Part shown: positions 6,244-11,385 of the stretch, one piece after another | Layout of the letters: the number at the start of each line of letters is the position of its first letter | Position numbering within the stretch: position 1 is the first letter of the stretch | Source: Pseudolabrys sp. | Lineage (GTDB): Bacteria; Pseudomonadota; Alphaproteobacteria; Rhizobiales; Xanthobacteraceae | DNA length: 11,385 bases | Direction: 5' to 3' | NCBI GenBank assembly: GCA_026125925.1 | Contig: JAHCKF010000075.1 | Location: forward strand, 1 to 11,385 | Notes under the pieces: model-generated | Told to the model about the DNA's origin: nothing | Databases searched by the model: none | Seen by the model: only the letters and a program-made list of their open reading frames with translations | Program-made: the position numbers and the translations under genes

Positions 6244-7202
6244 GCGACGCGCCGCTCGAGGCCGACATTCCGGAAGAATGGCTGAAGAAGCTCGCCGACA
6301 AGTTTCTCACCGAGGAAGAGAAGGCGCAGATCAAGGCGCTCGGCGGTCTCGACAAGCTGCTCGAGATGCTGAAGCAGCGCCTCGCCGAGCAGAAGGGCCG
6401 CCACCAGGGCGGCTCGAAATGGATCGGCACCGGCGGCACGTCACCCTTCGGCAACGGCGGCTATAACCCCGAAGGCATCCGTATCGGCGGCGAGTCGACG
6501 CATCGCCGCGCCGTGAAGGTGTGGGACAAGCGCGAGTTCAAGGATCTCGACGATCAGGTCGAACTCGGCACCCGCAACATCAAGGTGGCGCTGCGCCGCC
6601 TGCGCAAGTTCGCCCGCACCGGCGTTGCCGAGGAACTCGACCTCGACGGCACCATCCAAGGCACGGCGCACAAGGGCTATCTAGACATCCACATGCGGCC
6701 GGAGCGGCACAATGCGGTGAAGGTGCTGCTGTTCTTCGACATCGGCGGCTCGATGGACTGGCACATCAAGGCGACGGAGGAGCTGTTCTCGGCGGCGCGC
6801 ACCGAGTTCAAGCATATGGAGCATTTCTACTTCCACAACTGCCTGTACGAGAAAGTGTGGAAGGAGAACCAGCGCCGCTTCCAAGCGACGACGCCGACCT
6901 TCGACGTGCTGCACACCTATCCGCATGACTACAAAGTGATCTTCGTCGGCGACGCGTCGATGTCGCCCTACGAGATCACGGCGACGGGCGGCTCGGTCGA
7001 GCACTACAACGAAGAGGCCGGCGTGGTCTGGATGGACCGCGTGCTGCGCAGTTATCCATCGAGCGTCTGGCTCAACCCGGTGCCGGAGCGCGAGTGGGCC
7101 TACACCCATTCCATCGGCATGATGCGGCAGTTGATGGGCGGGCGCATGTATCCGCTGACGCTCGACGGCCTCGACCGCGCGATGCGGGAACTGGTGAGGT
7201 AG
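6240..7202 (+). CDS. CoxE-like VWA-domain protein, main portion (320 aa as read)
   Basis: The frame encodes nearly all of a cytoplasmic VWA protein of the CoxE-like family. An acidic/basic helical segment (about 11-55, IPEEWLKKLADKFLTEEEKA) leads to a glycine-rich GGSKWIGTGGTSPFG stretch (57-71) and to RRAVKVWDKREF (89-100). The VWA fold follows, with the metal-ion-dependent adhesion site written DIGGSMD (167-173), then HFYFHNCLYEKVW (195-207), VIFVGDASMSPYEI (233-246), GGSVEHYNEEAG (250-261) and VWLNPVPEREW (276-286). Such proteins usually work with a MoxR-type AAA+ ATPase to insert metals or remodel protein complexes, as CoxE does with CoxD in CO dehydrogenase maturation. No ATPase is adjacent here, so the partner must lie elsewhere. 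If the upstream frameshift is real, this ATG could still give an N-truncated protein lacking about 71 residues. Confidence 0.9.
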   Translation: MSDAPLEADIPEEWLKKLADKFLTEEEKAQIKALGGLDKLLEMLKQRLAEQKGRHQGGSKWIGTGGTSPFGNGGYNPEGIRIGGESTHRRAVKVWDKREFKDLDDQVELGTRNIKVALRRLRKFARTGVAEELDLDGTIQGTAHKGYLDIHMRPERHNAVKVLLFFDIGGSMDWHIKATEELFSAARTEFKHMEHFYFHNCLYEKVWKENQRRFQATTPTFDVLHTYPHDYKVIFVGDASMSPYEITATGGSVEHYNEEAGVVWMDRVLRSYPSSVWLNPVPEREWAYTHSIGMMRQLMGGRMYPLTLDGLDRAMRELVR

Positions 7203-7287
7203 TTCCCGATTATTTAATCCTTAACGCGCCGCCGACGAACGGTGTCCCGCTCCATTGCGCTCGATCAATGCAGCCTTGCCCGTGCCG

Positions 7288-7304
7288 GCTATTTTACCGG
7301 CATG
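7288..7304 (+). promoter_or_regulatory. -10-like element placed on the small-protein start codon
   Basis: GCTATTTTACCGGCATG has TATTTT (7290-7295), six bases, then the ATG at 7302. It matches the VWA start region in 13 of 17 positions, and only the four bases after GCTAT differ. No Shine-Dalgarno is visible, which supports a leaderless transcript. TGCCGG (7283-7288) and CCGGCA (7297-7302) also form a 6-bp inverted repeat around the element. The -35 region is not convincing. Confidence 0.35.
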
Positions 7305-7541
7305 ACGAATGACGAATCAGAAGCAAAGGCGAAGGCGATGATCGCGTTTCAGGCTGCGGGCTCATCCAAGGTGCCGCCGCCGGCCGTGAGCACGGCGGCG
7401 TGGCCGCGTGCGGGTTCGGTGCTGGCCTTCATCGCCGGCAATTGCGGTGAGTGCGAGCAGACCGACGTCTGCGACACTCCCGGCTTGCCGAACGAATCGT
7501 GCGAGAACCTCAAGCCTGCTGCGCCAAAGAAGATCGGATAA
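7302..7541 (+). CDS. Small four-cysteine hypothetical protein (79 aa)
   Basis: I do not recognise this protein. It begins with a charged, Ala-rich segment (MTNDESEAKAKAM), has a Pro-rich linker (about 24-36), a short hydrophobic run GSVLAFIAG (38-46) and then four cysteines at 48, 51, 57 and 67 (CX2CX5CX9C), ending in a Lys/Pro tail. The spacing suggests a metal- or Fe-S-binding site, but no known motif fits. Codon third positions are strongly G/C after the first few codons, as in neighbouring genes, supporting real coding. A GTG at 7242 could extend it by 20 residues, but that stretch has weaker codon bias and no Shine-Dalgarno, so I prefer the ATG at 7302. It lies 99 bp after the VWA gene and ends 29 bp from the convergent hemN stop. 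It has no clear functional link to either. Confidence 0.55.
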   Translation: MTNDESEAKAKAMIAFQAAGSSKVPPPAVSTAAWPRAGSVLAFIAGNCGECEQTDVCDTPGLPNESCENLKPAAPKKIG

Positions 7542-7570
7542 AGCGGCGGGGTCAATCGAAACGGGCGGTA

Positions 7571-8923
7571 TCAGACCGCCACCGAATGCCGCTTTTGCGC
7601 CGCCGCCAGATAGCTGTCGAACACTGCGGCGACGATGCGGACGTAAGGCCGGCCGGCCGCCGTGACAGCAACGCGGGCGCCGTCGATGGTGACCAGGCCC
7701 TGCGCGGCGAGATCCTGAAGCTCCCGAACCTCGGAGGTAAACGCCTCCGGTCCGCCGAAGCGGTCGAGGTCGAGCGCGAGGTCGCACATCAGCCGCTCGA
7801 TGATCGCGGCGCGCAGCCTGTCGTCGTCCGTCAAAGCGAGGCCCTTGACGGTAGCAAAGCGGCCGGCGGCGATGCTGCGGGCATAGCCCGCCGTGTCCGG
7901 CGCGTTCTGCACGAAGCCGTGCGGCAGTCTGCCGATCGACGATGCGCCGACACCGATCAGAGCGTCGGCGTCGTCGGTGGTGTAGCCTTGGAAGTTGCGG
8001 TGCAGGCGGCCCTCGCGCGCGGCGATGGCGAGTTCGTCATCCGGCAGCGCGAAGTGATCGAGGCCGACCGCTTCGTACCCGAAGCTGGCGAACACCTCCG
8101 CCGCGACCGCGGCCTGTTCGAGACGTTCGCTGGCGCCCGGCAGCGCCGCGGTATCGATCAGCCGCTGATGCGTCTTGAACCACGGCACATGGGCGTAGCC
8201 GAACAAAGCCAGCCGTTGCGGCGCCAGCGAGCAGGCGAGTTCCGCGGTGCGTGCGACATCGGCGACGCTCTGCGTCGGCAGGCCGTACATCAGATCGAGG
8301 TTGAGATTGGCGATGCCGGCCTCACGCAACCAGCCGGCGGACCGTTCGGTGTCCTCGAAGGGCTGAATGCGGCCGATCGCCTGCTGCACGTGCGGCGAGG
8401 CATCCTGCACGCCGAGACTGGCGCGGTTGACGCCGATGGCCTTGAGCGCCGCAATGAGTGTGCGGTCGAGGCGACGCGGGTCGAGCTCGATCGCATGCTC
8501 CTTGAGCGTGCTTAGATCGAACTGCGAGGCGAGTTGCGCGACGATGGTCTCGAACCAGTGCGGACCGAGGATCGACGGCGTGCCGCCGCCCCAATGCAGA
8601 TGCGTCAGCCGTGCGCCGTTGAGCGATTCCAGCAGCGCGATCTCGGCCATGAGCTGTTCGGCGTAGGCATCGACCGGGCCGCGGCGGCGCACGGCGCGGG
8701 TGTTGCAGCCGCAGTAGTGGCACAGTTCGGTGCAGAACGGCACGTGGATATAGAGCGACACCGCCGCGCCTTGCGGCAACAGGTCCAGCCATGCGCGATA
8801 GGTATCGGGCGTGACGGCGGCGTTGAAATGCGGTGCGGAAGGATACGAGGTGTAACGCGGAACGTTGCGTTCGGCGAGCGCCAGCGCGCCTCTTACGGTA
8901 CCTGTGCCTGACGCCGGACCCAT
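7571..8923 (-). CDS. hemN: Oxygen-independent coproporphyrinogen III oxidase (dehydrogenase)
   Basis: HemN is a cytosolic radical-SAM enzyme that decarboxylates two propionate side chains of coproporphyrinogen III to give protoporphyrinogen IX without O2. The 450-residue length fits bona fide HemN (E. coli about 457). The Fe-S motif is CTELCHYCGC with Cys64, Cys68, Cys71 and Cys73, which keeps the extra CXC cysteine of true HemN rather than HemW. Other landmarks are PRYTSYP (22-28), WGGGTPS (111-117), IELDPRRL (about 145-152), NRASLGVQD, RIQPF, FGYAHVPW and HRNFQGYTT, with the C-terminal HemN domain after about 360. The ATG is preceded by GGAAGG at seven-base spacing. The 21 residues before PRYTSYP match the E. 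coli N-terminal length, so this start is preferred even though it lies inside chaB. Transcription is probably shared with chaB from the promoter near 9150-9200. Confidence 0.96.
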   Translation of the reverse strand: MGPASGTGTVRGALALAERNVPRYTSYPSAPHFNAAVTPDTYRAWLDLLPQGAAVSLYIHVPFCTELCHYCGCNTRAVRRRGPVDAYAEQLMAEIALLESLNGARLTHLHWGGGTPSILGPHWFETIVAQLASQFDLSTLKEHAIELDPRRLDRTLIAALKAIGVNRASLGVQDASPHVQQAIGRIQPFEDTERSAGWLREAGIANLNLDLMYGLPTQSVADVARTAELACSLAPQRLALFGYAHVPWFKTHQRLIDTAALPGASERLEQAAVAAEVFASFGYEAVGLDHFALPDDELAIAAREGRLHRNFQGYTTDDADALIGVGASSIGRLPHGFVQNAPDTAGYARSIAAGRFATVKGLALTDDDRLRAAIIERLMCDLALDLDRFGGPEAFTSEVRELQDLAAQGLVTIDGARVAVTAAGRPYVRIVAAVFDSYLAAAQKRHSVAV

Positions 8924-9114
8924 CGCTCGCCTTCCTTCACATAGCCGTGCTTGACCGCCGACCAGGCGATCATGTGCGAGCGACGTTCACGGTCGCCTTC
9001 GCCGGCATGGGCGGCGTAGGCGTGGTTGAACGCCTCGCGGTAGATGTCCTGGGCGTGCTCCGGCAGGTGGGTGCGGACGCTGTCGGGCAGGTCGCGGTTG
9101 GCCTGATAAGGCAT
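8893..9114 (-). CDS. chaB: ChaB family protein
   Basis: The 73-residue protein starts MPYQANRDLPDSV, continues LPEHAQDIYREAFNHAYA and ends with HMIAWSAVKHGYVKEGERWVR. This closely follows E. coli ChaB (MPYxxxxDLPxSV, LPxHAQDIYxEAFNxA, AWxAVKxxY), which has about 76 residues. ChaB was named as a putative regulator of the ChaA cation/proton antiporter, but its biochemical role is poorly defined. No chaA is in this window. The gene overlaps the start of hemN by 31 bp in a different frame on the same strand, so the two are probably co-transcribed and translationally coupled. No clear Shine-Dalgarno precedes its ATG. Confidence 0.93.
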   Translation of the reverse strand: MPYQANRDLPDSVRTHLPEHAQDIYREAFNHAYAAHAGEGDRERRSHMIAWSAVKHGYVKEGERWVRRQAQVP

Positions 9115-9133
9115 GGCACAAACTTTCGAACGC

Positions 9134-9180
9134 CCTTCGTCGCCTGGACGAAGGAAGACTAGGGCGAGGGCCGCCTCGCC
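9134..9180. repeat. Two adjacent inverted repeats upstream of chaB
   Basis: CCTTCGTC/GACGAAGG (9134-9141 and 9147-9154) is a perfect 8-bp stem with a GCCTG loop. GGCGAGG/CCTCGCC (9163-9169 and 9174-9180) is a perfect 7-bp stem with a four-base loop. They lie between the FNR-like site and the chaB ATG. They may be REP-like palindromes, a weak upstream terminator or leader hairpins. If transcription starts near 9149, only part of the first repeat would be in the mRNA. Confidence 0.45.
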
Positions 9181-9197
9181 TACTTGCGCTAAATCAA
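9156..9197 (-). promoter_or_regulatory. FNR/FixK-like site with -10 element upstream of chaB-hemN
   Basis: TTGCGCTAAATCAA (9184-9197, plus strand) matches the FNR/FixK dyad TTGAT-N4-ATCAA at 8 of 10 specified bases: one half-site is perfect and the other is TTGCG. On the minus strand TAGTCT (9156-9161) carries the key TA...T of a -10 hexamer. If the site is centred at -41.5, the start falls at 9149 and this hexamer sits exactly at -12 to -7, the class II arrangement. hemN genes of Bradyrhizobium and Rhodopseudomonas relatives are known FixK/FNR targets, which supports the reading. It remains a by-eye match. Confidence 0.5.
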
Positions 9198-9225
9198 CTC
9201 ACGACTGCTAAGTTCGGTTTCCAAC

Positions 9226-9257
9226 AAATAAAAACGCCGGGCGCAGGGCCCGGCGTC
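9226..9257 (-). terminator. Intrinsic terminator of the coiled-coil gene
   Basis: Read on the minus strand, a 9-bp GC-rich stem (9234-9242 paired with 9248-9256, five-base loop) is followed by a T-rich run (complement of the As at 9226-9234). It lies 25-55 bp past the stop of the gene at 9281-10711. It separates that gene from chaB-hemN, which therefore needs its own promoter. Confidence 0.88.
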
Positions 9258-9280
9258 ATTGGATTTCTTCTAAACAGCGG

Positions 9281-10711
9281 TCAAGCGGCGTTGGCAGCCT
9301 TGATGTCCGCGGGTTCCTCGGCGGCCTGCTGGGCGCGCTGCAGGCTCATCACCTCGCGCATGACGCGGGCGAAATCCTTACGCGCGGTTTCCAGCGCGCC
9401 TTCGACCACGGCGCGGTCGAGTTTCTCCCGCTGGAGCGCGGCGCTGAGTTCCTCGATGGCCTGCTCGGCAAGCTGCTTGTCGTTGGAGCGTTCCCGGCTG
9501 ATGGTGTCGATCTGGCTCTTGAGCGCGACGATGACGTCTTCGGCGCGGCCGAGCGCGGCTTCCTTGGCGGTGTAGGCGCGGGTCAGGGCGCCGCTGCGCT
9601 CGATCAGGGTGGCGCGAAGCTGCTCGGCCTCCTTGAACTCGCTTTCGCGGCGCAGCCGCTCGGCTTCCATTTCGGCGAGCCGCGCCTGCAGGGCGTCGCG
9701 CTCGCTGATCGAGTCGGTGAAGCGGCGGTCGAGATCACGCAGTTCCTCGGCGCGTTTTTGCAGATGGTCACGCGCTTCGACGAGAAGATTGTCGGTCACC
9801 GCAGTGCGCGCCTGCAGCGCTTCGTAGCGCATGCGCTGGCTGGTGAGTTCGTGGCTGTGGCGTTCCTGCGCCTCGTCGAGCGCGGCGGCAAGACGGCCGC
9901 GTTCGCCGTTGAGCTCGGTGAAGTTGCCCTCGACCTGGCGCAGCCGGCTTTGCGCGGCATTGAGCGCCTGTTCGGTCTCGGACAGCTTGCGCGCCATACG
10001 CGATGAGTCGGTGCTCATGCGGTCGAGCAGTTCCTGCTGCGTGCGCTTTTCGTCGTCCGCCATCATCAGGCGCTGGCGCGCCGCGTTGAGGTCGGCTTCG
10101 AGCGCCACGATGCGCTTGCCGAGCGTCGTGCCGCGCTCGTCGAGCCGGCGGTTCTCGTCGCGCAGAACGGCATTCTCGCCGCTTTCGTGGGCGAGGCGGC
10201 CTTCCAGATCGGCGATCTGGGCGCGGCGCGCGGCGATGTCGATGGCGATCTCGGACTTGGTCGCCTCGACCGTGCGCAGCACGTTCTGCGTCTGCGCCAG
10301 TTCCTGGCGCAGCGCGCTGGCGTCCTGCTCGGCATTCGTCAGCTTCTTTTCGAGATCGGCGACCTCGTTGCGCAGCTTGCCGTAGGCGGTGCGGGTGTTG
10401 TTGAGGATGGTCTGAAGGCTGATCTTCTCCGACTTCTCGGCTTCCAGCGCACGCAGCGTCTTGCTGACCGGATCGACCAGCTTGCCGACGGCGGCCTTGA
10501 TGGTGTCGAGCTCGCCGATCTTGGCGTTGGCGTCGAGCAGGAGGTTGCGCAGCGCTTCGTTGTCGCCGCCGATCTGCGAGCCGAGCGCCGAAAACAGTTC
10601 CTCGTCCAGCTCAAGCGTGGTTTCGGGAATTTCGGCAGCGGTGGGCGACGGCTGCGCGACCTGATCAATGGCGCTCGGCCTGCGGCCGAACAACCCCCCG
10701 AATTTGCTCAT
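9281..10711 (-). CDS. Long coiled-coil protein, crescentin-like filament candidate
   Basis: The 476-residue protein has a short basic head (MSKFGGLFGRRP), a Pro/Thr/Glu-rich linker (about 17-40) and then nearly continuous coiled coil from about 60 to 460. The coil shows heptad-spaced Leu/Ile/Val/Ala with abundant Glu, Arg, Lys and Gln. It has no enzyme motif, Walker box or membrane segment. This layout and length resemble crescentin (Caulobacter, about 430 residues) and related bacterial intermediate-filament-like proteins of Hyphomicrobiales; the specific assignment is inference because coiled coils mimic one another. The basic N-terminus could contact the membrane, as in crescentin. The C-terminus is Ala/Glu-rich (QQAAEEPADIKAANAA). 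The ATG has AGGGG seven to eight bases upstream, and a strong terminator follows. A CtrA-like near-match lies about 91-105 bp upstream. Alternatives are an SMC-fragment-like or polar scaffold protein. Confidence 0.88.
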   Translation of the reverse strand: MSKFGGLFGRRPSAIDQVAQPSPTAAEIPETTLELDEELFSALGSQIGGDNEALRNLLLDANAKIGELDTIKAAVGKLVDPVSKTLRALEAEKSEKISLQTILNNTRTAYGKLRNEVADLEKKLTNAEQDASALRQELAQTQNVLRTVEATKSEIAIDIAARRAQIADLEGRLAHESGENAVLRDENRRLDERGTTLGKRIVALEADLNAARQRLMMADDEKRTQQELLDRMSTDSSRMARKLSETEQALNAAQSRLRQVEGNFTELNGERGRLAAALDEAQERHSHELTSQRMRYEALQARTAVTDNLLVEARDHLQKRAEELRDLDRRFTDSISERDALQARLAEMEAERLRRESEFKEAEQLRATLIERSGALTRAYTAKEAALGRAEDVIVALKSQIDTISRERSNDKQLAEQAIEELSAALQREKLDRAVVEGALETARKDFARVMREVMSLQRAQQAAEEPADIKAANAA

Positions 10712-11028
10712 GAACGTGACCCCTGTGCGCCGATGCGCCCGGCCAAAGCGACGCTAGAATCACTTGTTTACTATTCCTAACAGACTGTGAATTTGGAAGG
10801 GTAAATGACAGGTTAACGACGGCACCGCCGATACAAATTCGCTTGGTTTATCAATTATTTACCTACGATAAGAAATTTGGCGAAGATGCGGCGGGAATGC
10901 ATCCAAATCGCCCGTCCCGCGTTATTCTGCGCTGTGAATAAACTTTGGCGCCTGCCATTCTGACCCTCGACTCGGCGCCCCGAAGCAGACGACAAGGGGC
11001 GGCTTTTCGCAATTTCCGGGAGACCGTA
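10712..11028. promoter_or_regulatory. Divergent intergenic region, AT-rich
   Basis: These 317 bp hold no convincing gene; a minus-strand ORF crossing from the right is a shadow of the secreted-protein gene. The part from about 10755 to 10880 is much more AT-rich than the genes and should contain promoters for the coiled-coil gene (leftward) and the next gene (rightward). GGCGCC occurs twice (about 10948 and 10974). GGGAG six bases before 11029 is the ribosome-binding site of the rightward gene. No tRNA or riboswitch was recognised. Confidence 0.5.
10802..10816. promoter_or_regulatory. CtrA-box-like near-match upstream of coiled-coil gene
   Basis: TAAA-N7-TTAA on the plus strand (TTAA-N7-TTTA on the minus strand) matches 7 of the 8 fixed bases of the alphaproteobacterial CtrA site TTAA-N7-TTAA. 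It lies 91 bp before the coiled-coil ATG. A second, weaker TTTA-N7-TTTA lies at 10847-10861. Such short A/T matches arise by chance in AT-rich spacers. Confidence 0.3.
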
Positions 11029-11385
11029 ATGAAACGTATCTTCACTCTGGCGGCGGCACTGCTCGCGGCCGGCACCCTGACCCTCCAGACGGCCGAGGCC
11101 GGCGGGCGCTATCATCGTCAGCACCTCGACAAGCGTCTGAAGGTCGTGTCGGTCGCCACCGGCGCGGCGGCCACCGCCGGCTACTTCGCCATGAACGAGT
11201 GGCGCTGGAAGTGGCAGGACGGTCTGTTCCCGGGCCAGTGGGGCGCGATTGCCGCCACGACCGTCGGCTGCGCCGCGGTGGCGCCGATGATCGGCACCGT
11301 GGTCGTCAACCGGCCGCTGACGCAGCGTGAAGGCCACGTCATGATCGGCTCGTGCATCATCCCGATCATCGGCGGCTACCTGGTG
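11029..11385 (+). CDS. Exported or membrane hypothetical protein (3' end off window)
   Basis: The frame is open from the ATG to the right edge, giving 119 residues. GGGAG six bases upstream is a good Shine-Dalgarno. MKRIFTLAAALLAAGTLTLQ with AEA before Gly25 is a standard Sec signal peptide, with cleavage likely after residue 24. A basic stretch follows (GGRYHRQHLDKRLK), then hydrophobic segments at about 38-55, 72-93 and 102-119. The mature protein is therefore probably an inner-membrane protein with at least two to three spans, and Cys81 and Cys109 lie inside them. I do not recognise a family. It is transcribed divergently from the coiled-coil gene across a 317-bp AT-rich spacer. The antisense ORF over the same bases lacks protein-like character. 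Confidence 0.75.
   Translation, partial: MKRIFTLAAALLAAGTLTLQTAEAGGRYHRQHLDKRLKVVSVATGAAATAGYFAMNEWRWKWQDGLFPGQWGAIAATTVGCAAVAPMIGTVVVNRPLTQREGHVMIGSCIIPIIGGYLV

Larger units (their letters stand above)
6028..7202 (+). pseudogene. CoxE-like VWA-domain gene split by a frameshift (whole locus)
   Basis: Two overlapping ORFs together make one normal CoxE-like VWA protein of about 391 residues. The first frame reads correctly through DKFDRVFG (ending 6215) and then turns into unrelated TPSRASNS and stops. The second frame, read upstream of its own ATG, continues as HAFKGLEF (6216-6239) and runs straight into MSDAPLEADIPEEW. The junction FG-HAFKGLEF is what this family normally shows. Restoring one C in the GGCACGCC context at about 6214-6221 would join the frames, so the difference is a one-base deletion. 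No slippery heptamer or pseudoknot signal is evident, so programmed frameshifting is unlikely. It is either a real inactivating mutation or a sequencing error; intact codon bias on both sides favours a recent event or an error. Confidence 0.8.

Noticed and set aside
6205..6245. Programmed ribosomal frameshift in the VWA gene
   Set aside because: No slippery heptamer, internal Shine-Dalgarno stimulator or downstream pseudoknot is evident, and family members are normally a single frame.
7451..8515. A 354-codon plus-strand open frame opposite hemN
   Set aside because: It is a shadow of hemN, whose Fe-S motif and family landmarks are unambiguous.
10855..11337. A 160-codon minus-strand open frame at the right end
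   Set aside because: It crosses an AT-rich spacer and the opposite strand of a gene with a clear signal peptide and Shine-Dalgarno, and its translation is low-complexity.

Overview
The window is GC-rich with strong G/C bias at third codon positions. Its gene set suggests an alphaproteobacterium of the Hyphomicrobiales (Bradyrhizobium/Rhodopseudomonas-like). The evidence is a crescentin-like coiled-coil protein, a CoxE-type VWA protein, an oxygen-independent coproporphyrinogen III oxidase with an FNR/FixK-like site upstream, and promoters that appear to sit directly on the start codon. The genus cannot be fixed from sequence reading alone. No tRNA, rRNA, CRISPR array, IS element, integrase or phage gene was seen.

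Left part (1-3372, all minus strand). Read in transcription order, a CelD/BcsL-type GNAT acetyltransferase is followed by two tandem paralogous polytopic membrane proteins; the second runs off the left edge. The paralogs align without gaps over about 135 residues at roughly 40% identity and look like GT-C-fold glycosyltransferases. With the GNAT gene this suggests a surface-glycan or envelope modification locus (inference). An 18-bp perfect palindrome lies just upstream of the first paralog.

Middle part (3373-7541, plus strand). A 400-bp divergent intergenic region, AT-rich in its second half, precedes an orphan TonB-dependent siderophore receptor. A nearly perfect 15-bp stem-loop separates this from a CoxE-like VWA gene. 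That gene is split by an apparent one-base deletion near 6216 and has no MoxR-type AAA+ ATPase partner in view. A small four-cysteine protein follows. The VWA gene and the small gene share an almost identical 17-bp motif at their start codons, suggesting leaderless transcription.

Right part (7571-11385). On the minus strand, chaB overlaps hemN by 31 bp, forming a probable two-gene operon. Its upstream region has an 8/10 match to the FNR/FixK consensus and a plausible -10 at class II spacing, so low-oxygen control of haem synthesis is likely. A canonical intrinsic terminator separates this pair from a 476-residue coiled-coil, crescentin-like protein. A divergent AT-rich spacer with a CtrA-like near-match leads to a secreted or membrane protein that runs off the right edge.

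The strongest points are the split VWA gene, the tandem membrane paralogs, the chaB-hemN overlap with its anaerobic-type promoter, the shared start-codon motif, and the coiled-coil gene with a possible cell-cycle site. I see no clearly new defence or mobile system.
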